Shown in pieces: positions 1-7,248 of a DNA stretch of 36,704 nt. The DNA is taken from assembly GCA_013813765.1 (NCBI GenBank), contig JACCRC010000502.1:1-36704 (forward strand), in the 5' to 3' direction. Made by a program: the position numbers and the translations under genes. The stretch's first letter is position 1, and every line of letters begins with the position of its first letter. The stretch is from Deltaproteobacteria bacterium. Lineage in GTDB: Bacteria; Myxococcota_A; Polyangia; Haliangiales; Haliangiaceae. The notes under the pieces are model-generated. The model was not told the origin of the DNA. It ran no database searches and saw nothing but the letters and a program-made list of their open reading frames with translations.

Positions 1-842
1 CCGCCCGCACTGCAGCCTCCGCCCGCCTCTTCAGGCTCGGCCTCCGGATCGTCCGCCGGACGATCGCACGCGACGCGCTCGAGATCGCGGCCGGTCACTG
101 ATTCGATCCACGAGACCACCTTGTCGGCACGCACGTACACGCCTCCGTTGCCGCACGGCAGGCCGGGTAGCGCGAGCCCGCGCGACACCACGCCCACCAG
201 CGCCGGCCCACTCGGCGTCTTGATCATCGCTGGTCCACCCGAATCCCCCATGCAGCTGTCCGTGCCGCGGCCGCCCGCGGTGAACTCGCCGTTGGGACGC
301 GCGTCGGGATTGCACGATGGATCGCTGCCGCAGAGCGGATCGAGCACCGGCACGACGGCCTGGTGCAGCTCGGTGTTGTCATCGGTTCCGGTAGGTGACG
401 TGAGCCCGAACCCGACGACCGTCACCGGCCGCAGCTCCGAGAGCAGCTTGTTCGCGAGGCATGCCGTGGCGATCGCACGCGGTCGCCACGTCGCGACATG
501 ATCGAGCATGATCACGCCGATGTCGTAGCGGTCTTCCCAGTTCGGATAAGCGCGCGACCACTTCACGGGGATCCGTTGGCCGGGCCCGATCACCTGGGCG
601 AAGTCCACCGTGTTCGCGATCACGAACTTCGGCTCGATGTAGATGCAGTGCCCCGCCGTGAGCACGACATCGGGCGCGATCAACGTGCCGGAGCACGAGC
701 CCTGCTCGCCAATCACGGCGACGACGTCGGGCCAGTCGCCATGCTTGGCCTTGGTACCTCCGACGACCGGTGGTGGTTGCGGGCCCGCGCTCGCGCTGGA
801 GACGACGAACAAGGAGAGGACGAGGACACGGAGTGTTTGCAT
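1..842 (-). CDS. Secreted trypsin-like serine protease (S1), C-terminus outside window
   Basis: The minus strand reads open from an ATG at 842 to the window edge (280 codons, no stop). A signal peptide ending about residue 19 (ASA|G) is followed by a chymotrypsin-fold domain. The catalytic triad is His65 in TAGHC, Asp107 in RYDIGV and Ser201 in GDSGGP. Asp195, six residues before the serine, is the trypsin S1-pocket residue, so cleavage after Arg/Lys is predicted. The mature-like start VVGG follows PPP rather than a basic residue. The last visible residues, GGGCSAG after an acidic stretch, look like the beginning of a MYXO-CTERM anchor, as in the paralogue at 963-1943. The two genes lie head to tail and are probably a tandem duplication. 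Family assignment is very secure; surface anchoring is inferred from the fragment. Confidence 0.93.
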   Translation of the reverse strand, partial: MQTLRVLVLSLFVVSSASAGPQPPPVVGGTKAKHGDWPDVVAVIGEQGSCSGTLIAPDVVLTAGHCIYIEPKFVIANTVDFAQVIGPGQRIPVKWSRAYPNWEDRYDIGVIMLDHVATWRPRAIATACLANKLLSELRPVTVVGFGLTSPTGTDDNTELHQAVVPVLDPLCGSDPSCNPDARPNGEFTAGGRGTDSCMGDSGGPAMIKTPSGPALVGVVSRGLALPGLPCGNGGVYVRADKVVSWIESVTGRDLERVACDRPADDPEAEPEEAGGGCSAG

Positions 843-898
843 GCGCCGCGCATGCAGCAACCGAAGAGCCACCGCGCGCACGTGTGATCGCGGCGAGT

Positions 899-912
899 TA
901 CGCGATCGCGTA
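899..912. promoter_or_regulatory. 14-bp perfect palindrome upstream of protease gene
   Basis: TACGCGATCGCGTA reads identically on both strands and ends about 57 bases upstream of the ATG at 842. Its position suits an operator, but the core GCGATCGC recurs in this GC-rich sequence, so chance is a real alternative. Confidence 0.2.
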
Positions 913-931
913 CGGACGATTTCCGGCCCCG

Positions 932-948
932 CGTCCGCGCGGCGGACG
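932..948 (-). terminator. Short hairpin downstream of the second protease gene
   Basis: CGTCCGC and GCGGACG form a perfect 7-bp stem with a 3-base loop, 14 bases beyond the stop of the 963-1943 gene. No T-run follows on the minus strand, so it may be a pause or mRNA-stabilising structure rather than an intrinsic terminator. Confidence 0.3.
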
Positions 949-962
949 AAGCCCGGACGCGC

Positions 963-1943
963 TCAGACCCGGCGCGCGTTGCGCCGGCGGCGGCGGAGGA
1001 GCGCGATCGGAAGCAGGACGAAGAGCGCGCCCCAGGCTGCGTTGCTGGTCGCCGAACAGCCGCCGGCGAACATCGCGGAGCGATCGTCGCCGCCGCCCTC
1101 GTCATCCGGTCCGCCGGACTCGAGGCCATCGCCGGTGCAGTCATCCTTCGCGATCACGCGCGCCGTGGTCTCCTCGATCCAGCGCACGACCTTGTCGGTG
1201 CGGACGTAAATGCCGCCGCCGCCGCACGGCCTCGGAGAATCATCGAGGCCACGCGACACCGACGCGATCAGGATCGCGCCACGCTCGGTGTCGAGATAGA
1301 CCGGGCCGCCCGAGTCACCGAAGCAGGAGTCGGCACCGCCGCCGCCCGCGACGAACTCGCCGGCCGGGGAAGCGCCCTCGCGGCAACCGTTGCCACCCGA
1401 GCAGGTCGGATCGAGCACCGGCGCCATCGCCTCGCGCAGCGAGGTGTTCGATCCGCCGCCGTCCTCCTGCGTCAGGCCGAAGCCGACGAGGTGGACCATC
1501 GTCTCCTCGCGAAATCCGGTGAACGTGCAGCCGCGGGCGACCTTGCGGGGCTCGATGCCCTCGACCGGCTGCTTCAGCACGATCACCGCAACGTCGTACG
1601 TCTTGCGGAACTCCGGGTACGCCGTGATCGACTCGATCGCGATGCGCTTGCCGCCGGAGCCGTTGTAGTTCGTGGTGTCGACAACAACCACGTCGGGGTT
1701 GATGTTCGCGCAGTGACCGGCGGTCAGCACGACATCGGGCGCGATCAACGTGCCGGTGCACGAGCCGGACGGGCCGAGGACCGCGACAGCATCGGGCCAC
1801 TTTCCAGGTGGCACCATGCCGCCGCCGACGACCGGCTGCGAGATCGTCCCGAGCTCGAGCTGCCCCATCGTCTGGCCGCTCGGCGTCGCGTATGCGAGCG
1901 CTGGCGCGACGGTGAGCGCAGCGAGCATAGCGAGGCGCGACAT
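963..1943 (-). CDS. Secreted trypsin-like serine protease with MYXO-CTERM anchor
   Basis: This 326-residue protein has a signal peptide ending near residue 19, a short propeptide, then a complete S1 domain from VVGG at about 38 to about 262. The triad is His77 (TAGHC), Asp117 (TYDVAV) and Ser211 (GDSGGP). Asp205 occupies the S1-pocket position, predicting Arg/Lys specificity. An acidic and Gly-rich linker leads to GGCS at 294-297, one hydrophobic helix and a terminal RRRRR cluster. That arrangement is the MYXO-CTERM sorting signal, which myxobacteria process at the Cys for surface display. It is a close paralogue of the gene at 1-842: shared features include LIAPDVVLTAGHC, the VPVLDP-type segment and ADKVV/TDKVV near the domain end. 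The residue before VVGG is Pro, so classical tryptic zymogen activation is not apparent. Confidence 0.95.
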   Translation of the reverse strand: MSRLAMLAALTVAPALAYATPSGQTMGQLELGTISQPVVGGGMVPPGKWPDAVAVLGPSGSCTGTLIAPDVVLTAGHCANINPDVVVVDTTNYNGSGGKRIAIESITAYPEFRKTYDVAVIVLKQPVEGIEPRKVARGCTFTGFREETMVHLVGFGLTQEDGGGSNTSLREAMAPVLDPTCSGGNGCREGASPAGEFVAGGGGADSCFGDSGGPVYLDTERGAILIASVSRGLDDSPRPCGGGGIYVRTDKVVRWIEETTARVIAKDDCTGDGLESGGPDDEGGGDDRSAMFAGGCSATSNAAWGALFVLLPIALLRRRRRNARRV

Positions 1944-2048
1944 TGGGTTGCAGCACGAGCAACTCCCGTACCCTCAAAGAGACTCGCAACAATCCGCGCA
2001 ACCTCGTGAGATGTTGAACGGACCGCTGTGTCGGTGGCGCCCGGTGCG

Positions 2049-3263
2049 CTAGTTCAGCCAGAGCAGATAGCGCAGCTTGTGATCGAACGACTCGGTCCCG
2101 CGATCCAGATCTGCCTTCATCCGACCGAGGCGCTGGACCAGCGGCGACGCCTTCATTCCCGTCCGATACCCGTTCCCGAACACGCCGCGCAGGATGCGCT
2201 CGACATTTGCGGGAGACTCGGAGCTGTCCGTGAGGTCGAGCACGATGTCCCTGGGATCGCGCAGCATCGCGCCGAAGTCGAGGTACGCGTCCGGCACGAG
2301 CGTCGCTGCCTTGGGCTCGACCAGGGCGACTACCTGCTTCAGCGAGAGCCCTTCCTCGCTCGTCAGCATCCGGCGTACGTCGCCGGTGACGCCGGCCCAG
2401 GTGTCGTAGATGGCAGCGTCCATCGGCAGCGGCACGGGGTGGTTCTGCTGCCTGGGGTTCGGCACCCACTCGCGATCATCGTCGGTCTCCGCGAGGTACG
2501 CCGCGCGGCAACGATCGGCATACGCGACGCCATCGAGGATCAGCTCGCGCGCCTTCTTCACGCGGCCCGGATCCGTCAGCTTGATGGTCAGCTTGCGCTC
2601 GGTGAAGCGGCGCTCGAACAGCTTGTCGAGCTCGGACCATTGATACGCGAGCACGAGCTGCACGCCCGCGCGCTGGAACGAGATCATCGCGCGCGCCCAG
2701 TCGATATCGCCGACATCGAACCGGAACGTCGGGCGCCGCGCCGGCGTGCCCTCGGGGATCTCGCCGCCCTTGCCGTCGTACTCGATCTCGAACAGCTTGC
2801 GGTCGCGCTCGTCGACTTCACCGGTGCGGTTCCAGTCGTGCTCCCAGCAGGCGAGACAGAGCTCGAGTGAGAACGCGGGATCCGCCGCGGCGATCGCGAG
2901 ATCCCGATCGACCGCATCGAGCCCGTCGAGGAACGTCTTCCACATCTGCCGGCCGGCCTCGTGATCGAGAAACTTGAGGTCGTCGCCCTGCTCCGCGAGC
3001 GCGGTCAGGCGCGTGATCAAGGCGTGCCCTGCCGCCTGGTACGTGACAAGCGCGCGCACCGCGGCCGCACGCGAGTTACCACCGTCCTTCTGCATCACCT
3101 GGCTCGCGATCGAACGCGCTTCGTCGAACTTCGACGCTTGCAGCGCGGCGATCGCCGGCGCGGCGTCGGTCGCCGCCGTCGGCAGCTGCGCGATCGGACT
3201 TTCAGGTTTGGGGGAACCGGTGCATGCGGCCGCGGCGAGGACGAGCACGAGGAGTCGCTTCAT
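2049..3263 (-). CDS. Lipoprotein of unknown function (404 aa)
   Basis: I chose the ATG at 3263 because it opens a typical lipoprotein signal: MKRLL, a hydrophobic run and a lipobox AAAC with the lipidated Cys at residue 14. The open frame continues upstream to 4100, but that part is low-complexity and antisense to the DUF2231 gene. After a Ser/Pro-rich linker comes a largely helical region (about 30-110) that could hold TPR-like helices, then a mixed domain containing CLACWEHDW and FRFDVGDIDWARAM. I recognise no family, and see no catalytic motif. It is transcribed divergently from the DUF2231 gene and is followed only by the two protease genes. Envelope location is likely; function is unknown. 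Confidence 0.85.
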   Translation of the reverse strand: MKRLLVLVLAAAACTGSPKPESPIAQLPTAATDAAPAIAALQASKFDEARSIASQVMQKDGGNSRAAAVRALVTYQAAGHALITRLTALAEQGDDLKFLDHEAGRQMWKTFLDGLDAVDRDLAIAAADPAFSLELCLACWEHDWNRTGEVDERDRKLFEIEYDGKGGEIPEGTPARRPTFRFDVGDIDWARAMISFQRAGVQLVLAYQWSELDKLFERRFTERKLTIKLTDPGRVKKARELILDGVAYADRCRAAYLAETDDDREWVPNPRQQNHPVPLPMDAAIYDTWAGVTGDVRRMLTSEEGLSLKQVVALVEPKAATLVPDAYLDFGAMLRDPRDIVLDLTDSSESPANVERILRGVFGNGYRTGMKASPLVQRLGRMKADLDRGTESFDHKLRYLLWLN

Positions 3264-3304
3264 GGGTGGGCATGGTGACGCACGACGGCAGGACCCCATT
3301 CGGC

Positions 3305-3324
3305 AGTTCACGCGAAGTTCACGC
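3305..3324. promoter_or_regulatory. Two 9-bp direct repeats, 11-bp period, in divergent region
   Basis: AGTTCACGC occurs at 3305-3313 and 3316-3324, one helical turn apart. It lies in the 189-bp region (3264-3452) between divergent genes, about 42 bases upstream of the lipoprotein ATG. The arrangement suits a tandem regulator site; nothing else was seen in this intergenic stretch. Confidence 0.25.
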
Positions 3325-3452
3325 CGCTCCGCCCGGGCGCTCGTGCCCACCGCGCGCCGATGCTCCGCCCTCGCTACCACCCAAGCGCGCTGGAATCCTC
3401 GGCGGCGCGCGGCCTCGCGTGCGGCACACCGGCTGCACGAGGTCTCAACATC

Positions 3453-3989
3453 ATGTACAGCAAGGCCAAGATAGCCGGCCGCCCGATCCACCCGATGCTG
3501 GTTGGCTTCCCGATCGCTCTGTTCACCGCGACGATCGCGCTCCAGCTCGCCTATATCGGCACGCAAGACGCGTTCTATTTTCGCGCTGCGATGATCGCGA
3601 ACATCGCAGGCGTCGTGATGGGCCTGCTCGCGGCTCTCCCCGGCGCGATCGACCGCTGGGCGCTGCCGAAGCAGTCGCGCGCGAAGGGTCTCGCGACACA
3701 GCACGCGCTGTTCAGCATCATCACGATCGCGCTCTACGGCGTGAGCGCCGTGATGCTCTACCTCGGCTGGACGAACCGCGTGTTGGTCGACGGTGCCTAC
3801 GCCCTCGACGTTCGCATCCCGCTCGCGATCGACATGATCGGCTTCGTCTCGATGGCCAGCGCCGGCATGCTCGGCTGGTCGCTGGTGCAGACGCACCACA
3901 TCGGCATCAAGCCGGCTCACATCCGCGAGCACCGTCCGTCCCGCGAGCCCGAGCTCGACACCAACCCCCTTCTCGTCCGCTCTCACTAG
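3453..3989 (+). CDS. DUF2231 family membrane protein
   Basis: The 178-residue protein starts at an ATG preceded by a GAGG-like site about 10 bases upstream; the longer frame from 3360 adds only low-complexity sequence. The N-terminal GRPIHPMLVGFPIALF is the signature of the DUF2231 family. Four hydrophobic segments are visible at roughly 13-33, 45-68, 85-107 and 121-147, giving an inner-membrane protein with a short charged C-terminal tail. Some family members are annotated as haem-associated or redox membrane proteins, but no function is established. A strong intrinsic terminator begins 32 bases after the stop, so this gene is probably monocistronic. Confidence 0.9.
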   Translation: MYSKAKIAGRPIHPMLVGFPIALFTATIALQLAYIGTQDAFYFRAAMIANIAGVVMGLLAALPGAIDRWALPKQSRAKGLATQHALFSIITIALYGVSAVMLYLGWTNRVLVDGAYALDVRIPLAIDMIGFVSMASAGMLGWSLVQTHHIGIKPAHIREHRPSREPELDTNPLLVRSH

Positions 3990-4021
3990 CTCTCGACCGA
4001 CTTCGCTTAGCTTAGACACCC

Positions 4022-4074
4022 CGCCGCGCTCTACGAAGGGTCTGTGGATCCAACGTGGAGCGCGGCGTTTTTTT
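4022..4074 (+). terminator. Strong intrinsic terminator / possible eutB leader attenuator
   Basis: CGCCGCGCTCTACG (4022-4035) pairs with CGTGGAGCGCGGCG (4054-4067) to give a 14-bp stem with a single G-U wobble, an 18-base loop and seven T residues at 4068-4074. This is the clearest intrinsic terminator in the window. It lies 32 bases after the DUF2231 stop and only 13 bases before the eutB start codon. It therefore either ends the DUF2231 transcript or attenuates eutB. The sequence right after it, TACAGT (4076-4081), could be a -10 box for a leaderless eutB message. Confidence 0.85.
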
Positions 4075-4087
4075 GTACAGTGCGCCG

Positions 4088-5449
4088 GTGCAACTCGCAT
4101 CGACGATCCGGGGGCAGAGCTACCGGTTCGCCTCCGTCAAGGAAGTGCTCGCGAAGGCGAACCCGCCGAAGAGCGGTGATGACCTCGCCGGCATCTCGGC
4201 GCGGGACGCCGTCGAACGCGTGGCCGCGCGCGCGGTGCTCGCGAACCTGACGCTGCGCGAGCTGCGCGAGAACCCCGTCGTCCCGTACGAGCAGGACGAG
4301 CTGACCCGCCTGGTCGAGGACGAGCTCGACGATCAGGCCTACCGCGCCGTCGCTCACCTGACGGTCGGCCAGTTTCGCGAGTGGCTGCTCGACATCGACA
4401 CCACAGGTCCCACGCTGCGCGCGGTCTCGCCGGGGCTGACGCCGGAGATGGCGGCAGCCGCGAGCAAGTTGATGTCGAACTTCGATCTGATGACGGTTGG
4501 CGCGAAGTGCCAGGTCGTCGTCCGCGCGAACAACACGCTCGGCCTGCCCGGCCGGCTGTCGTCACGCTGCCAGCCCAACCATCCCACCGACGACGTGCAG
4601 GGCATCCTCGCGTCCGCACGCGAGGGACTGTCGTACGGCTGCGGCGACGCGGTGATCGGGATCAATCCTGCGACCGACACCGCGGAGTCGACCGCGGAGA
4701 TCCTGAAGGTCATCGATGACCTCTTGAAGCGCAACGAGTGCCCGACGCAGCACTGCGTGCTCTCGCACGTCACGGTGCAGATGAGGGCGCTCGAGCTGGG
4801 CTGCCCGATGGACCTGATGTTCCAGTCCGTCGCCGGGACCGAGGCCGCGAACAAGGCGTTCGGGATCAGCGCGGCCCTGCTGCAGGAGGGCTACGAGCTG
4901 ATCAACGCGAAGGGCACCGCGAAGGGTCCGAACCGGATGTACTTCGAGACCGGCCAGGGCTCCGCGCTATCGAGCGCCGCGCACCACGGCGCCGATCAGG
5001 TCACGATCGAAGCACGCGCGTACGGCCTCGCGCGGCGCTACAAGCCCTTCCTCGTGAACACCGTCGTCGGGTTCATCGGACCCGAGTACCTCGAGGACGG
5101 CCCACAGATCTCGCGCGCCGCGCTCGAGGATCACTTCATGGGCAAGCTGCTCGGCCTGCCGATGGGCTGCGACGCGTGCTTCACCTATCACGCGAAGATG
5201 ACGCAGGACGAGCTCGAGAGCCTGAAGGTCCTCCTCGGCGCCGCGGGCTGCACGTACCTCATGTCGCTGCCGGTCGGCGACGACATCATGCTGAACTACC
5301 AGTCGACGAGCTATCACGACATCCCCACGCTGCGCCGGTTGCTCGGCAAGCGCCCGACGCCGGAGTTCGACGCCTGGCTCGACGCAAAAGGAATCTGGCG
5401 CGGCGATGGGCCCGGGCCGAAGTTTGGCGACGTGGAGGCGGTGCGCTGA
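4088..5449 (+). CDS. eutB: Ethanolamine ammonia-lyase large subunit
   Basis: EutB is the catalytic subunit of the adenosylcobalamin-dependent lyase that turns ethanolamine into acetaldehyde and ammonia, working with EutC. From the GTG at 4088 the product is 453 residues, the same length as I recall for the E. coli protein, and VKEVLAKAN aligns near its N-terminus. The substrate- and radical-handling residues known in E. coli fall at identical numbers: Arg160, Gln162, Asn193, Glu287 (in YFETGQGSALS) and Asp362. An in-frame GTG at 4055 would place the start inside the terminator stem, so I reject it. No clear Shine-Dalgarno site precedes 4088. The TGA overlaps the ATG of the next gene (TGATG), implying coupling. 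Unusually, eutC is not next but 1.8 kb downstream. Confidence 0.97.
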   Translation: MQLASTIRGQSYRFASVKEVLAKANPPKSGDDLAGISARDAVERVAARAVLANLTLRELRENPVVPYEQDELTRLVEDELDDQAYRAVAHLTVGQFREWLLDIDTTGPTLRAVSPGLTPEMAAAASKLMSNFDLMTVGAKCQVVVRANNTLGLPGRLSSRCQPNHPTDDVQGILASAREGLSYGCGDAVIGINPATDTAESTAEILKVIDDLLKRNECPTQHCVLSHVTVQMRALELGCPMDLMFQSVAGTEAANKAFGISAALLQEGYELINAKGTAKGPNRMYFETGQGSALSSAAHHGADQVTIEARAYGLARRYKPFLVNTVVGFIGPEYLEDGPQISRAALEDHFMGKLLGLPMGCDACFTYHAKMTQDELESLKVLLGAAGCTYLMSLPVGDDIMLNYQSTSYHDIPTLRRLLGKRPTPEFDAWLDAKGIWRGDGPGPKFGDVEAVR

Positions 5450-6777
5450 TGCGAGCCGTGTGGATCGTGACCGTGATCGCGATCGCTGCGTGCGCGAACG
5501 GCTGCAAGAAGAAGCCGCGCGAGCAGCCGAAGCCCACGGCCGAGACGGTGACGCAAACGTCAACGCCGAAGCCCGAACCGCTGCCGCCGCTCAAGCCGCT
5601 GCCCCCCGCGACCGACGGACCGGTCTATGCCTTGATCCAGTACGTGGGGGTCATCCGGCTCGACTCCGATGGCTGGAAGCTGATCGGCAAGCCGACGGAC
5701 TCCGGGGGACTCGAGCTCGGAACCGACGGAACGCTCTGGGTGTGGAACTCCGACAGGATCTGGAAGCTCGAGGGCGACACGTTCACCAAGATCCCGTCGC
5801 GTGGGCAGATCTCGGATGTGGCGGCTGCCGCCGACGGCACCTTGTGGATCATCGCCGACGGCGAGCTGCGGCACCTCGGGTTCGGCGCGTGGACAACGGA
5901 GGTCGTGCCCGGTGGAGATCCTCCACGCGGCGTCGAGGCCGACGCGGAGGGAGTATGGGTCCATACGCTGGATCGGACGTACCTCCGTGCCGGCACCACG
6001 TGGCAGCCGTTCGATGTCCCGGGCGTGACGGGGCAGCACACCGACATCCTGACGCTCGCGAGCACGGGGCGCGATGCGTACCTCGCGACGACCGATGCGG
6101 TGATGACGTTCGAGAAGGCGGCGTGGCGCCTCGTGCGCAAGCACGTGACCAAGGGCGAGTGGGCCTGGATCGCTCCGGGACCAGCTGGTCGCTTCGCCCT
6201 GACAACTCGGACGGAGAAGTTCCTCGGCGACGCGACGATCGGCGGCCGTGGGCTGACCCCACTCGACGTCTCGCCGACCGGCATCACCGCCGACTACGTG
6301 ATCCTGTTCGCCGTCGACGATCGCGGCCGCACCTGGGCGACCGCGCATCAGCAGGTGGTGGTGTTCGACGCCGAGGGCAAGATGATCAAGCGCTGGGGCG
6401 CGGACGATTCTCCGTTGCTGAGGGGCGGGATCGGCGGCATCGCGGTGGGCGACGGCGGTCCGGCTGGACTCGAGCCCGGGGAGCGCACGGCCGGCAAGGT
6501 CACCGGCAAGGTCGAGGGCTCTGCCGCGGGAATGACGGTGCGCGCGTGCACGCAGAGCCAGGTCGCCTACAACAAGGAGCCATGCGAAGGCGTCGGCAAC
6601 GCGCGCAGCGCGACGACGATCGAGGGCGGCAAGTTCACGCTCGACGGCGTGACGGTCGGCCCGATGTTCTTCTGGGTGAAGCGCGGCGATCGCTGGCGCG
6701 AGACGATCGGCGTACAGTGCTGCGCGCAGCTCACGCCAGACAGCACCGTCGATGTCGGAACGCTGCGGCTGAGGTGA
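5449..6777 (+). CDS. Propeller-like lipoprotein coupled to eutB
   Basis: This 442-residue protein begins at an ATG overlapping the eutB stop. A hydrophobic signal is followed by a lipobox; either Cys15 (IAAC) or Cys19 could be lipidated. A Lys/Pro-rich linker (about 20-60) leads to a repeated-blade region with DGTLWVWNSD, ADGTLWIIADG and DRGRTWATAHQ, typical of beta-propellers such as the two-component-regulator propeller family. Residues about 350-442, beginning GKVTGKVEG and ending TVDVGTLRL, resemble a carboxypeptidase-regulatory-like beta-sandwich. It lacks any kinase or DNA-binding part. No ethanolamine-related family is recognised, so its place between eutB and eutC is the main clue: a surface or periplasmic accessory is possible but unproven. 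Confidence 0.85.
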   Translation: MRAVWIVTVIAIAACANGCKKKPREQPKPTAETVTQTSTPKPEPLPPLKPLPPATDGPVYALIQYVGVIRLDSDGWKLIGKPTDSGGLELGTDGTLWVWNSDRIWKLEGDTFTKIPSRGQISDVAAAADGTLWIIADGELRHLGFGAWTTEVVPGGDPPRGVEADAEGVWVHTLDRTYLRAGTTWQPFDVPGVTGQHTDILTLASTGRDAYLATTDAVMTFEKAAWRLVRKHVTKGEWAWIAPGPAGRFALTTRTEKFLGDATIGGRGLTPLDVSPTGITADYVILFAVDDRGRTWATAHQQVVVFDAEGKMIKRWGADDSPLLRGGIGGIAVGDGGPAGLEPGERTAGKVTGKVEGSAAGMTVRACTQSQVAYNKEPCEGVGNARSATTIEGGKFTLDGVTVGPMFFWVKRGDRWRETIGVQCCAQLTPDSTVDVGTLRLR

Positions 6778-6778
6778 T

Positions 6779-7168
6779 TCAGCTCGGAGCGTACGCGAGG
6801 TTGTCCCAGACGAGCTGATCGGTCGCTTCGTCGTAGGTGCCCTCGTAGACCGTCGTGCCCGCACCCTCGGCGCGGATCACGTTGCCGTCGCACGTCGCCA
6901 TCCCGGACTCGCCGACATCGGAGTGCGACCACGTGAACCGGCTCTTCGTCTCGCCGTCGTACGTCTCGAAGCGAATGCTCCAGTTGCAGTACGCGACGCC
7001 ATCCGGCGTCAGACCACACTCGCCCTGCGCGAGCGAGCGGAAGCTCATGCCCTCGAGCGCGGTGCACGCGCCCTTCGCGGTCGGTGTGGTGTTGTCCTCG
7101 GGCGGAAGCTCATCCATACAGCCGGAAAGACCGGCAGCGACGATCACCGAGAGCCCCAGGGCGCGCAT
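6779..7168 (-). CDS. Small lipoprotein of unknown function (129 aa)
   Basis: The gene is convergent with the preceding one, the two stops being one base apart. MRALGLSVIV is followed by a lipobox LSGC with the lipidated Cys at 17, then a Pro/Thr linker. The mature part has four Cys residues and a beta-rich pattern (TTVYEGTYDEATDQLVWDNL), resembling small immunoglobulin- or lipocalin-like envelope proteins, without a recognisable family. It sits head to head with eutC. Being on the opposite strand, it interrupts the eut genes, so eutB and eutC cannot lie on one short polycistronic message without carrying its antisense. Confidence 0.75.
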   Translation of the reverse strand: MRALGLSVIVAAGLSGCMDELPPEDNTTPTAKGACTALEGMSFRSLAQGECGLTPDGVAYCNWSIRFETYDGETKSRFTWSHSDVGESGMATCDGNVIRAEGAGTTVYEGTYDEATDQLVWDNLAYAPS

Positions 7169-7177
7169 GCGGACAGC

Positions 7178-7183
7178 ATTATA
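7178..7183 (-). promoter_or_regulatory. Candidate -10 box (TATAAT) for the small lipoprotein gene
   Basis: A perfect TATAAT on the minus strand lies 9 bases upstream of the ATG at 7168, which would give an almost leaderless message. A TATAGT on the plus strand (7180-7185) could instead serve eutC. No convincing -35 hexamer accompanies either. The motif stands out only because the surroundings are so GC-rich. Confidence 0.3.
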
Positions 7184-7248
7184 GTACGTCTGCGCGCGGA
7201 CCGGGAGGCCCTTGCACCGGCGTTGCGTGCATGGTCCTGTAGGCGCCC

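Noticed and set aside
4055..4087. GTG at 4055 as the eutB start, adding 11 residues
   Set aside because: It lies inside the terminator region, and the added residues have no counterpart in EutB. The start at 4088 gives the exact family length and residue numbering.
3990..4087. Cobalamin riboswitch or EutV-type tandem hairpins before eutB
   Set aside because: Only one hairpin is present; no B12-box-like sequence was seen and the space is too short for a cobalamin riboswitch.
3264..4100. N-terminal extension of the lipoprotein gene at 2049-3263
   Set aside because: The added 279 codons run antisense through the DUF2231 gene and precede a perfect lipoprotein signal, so they are not translated as part of it.
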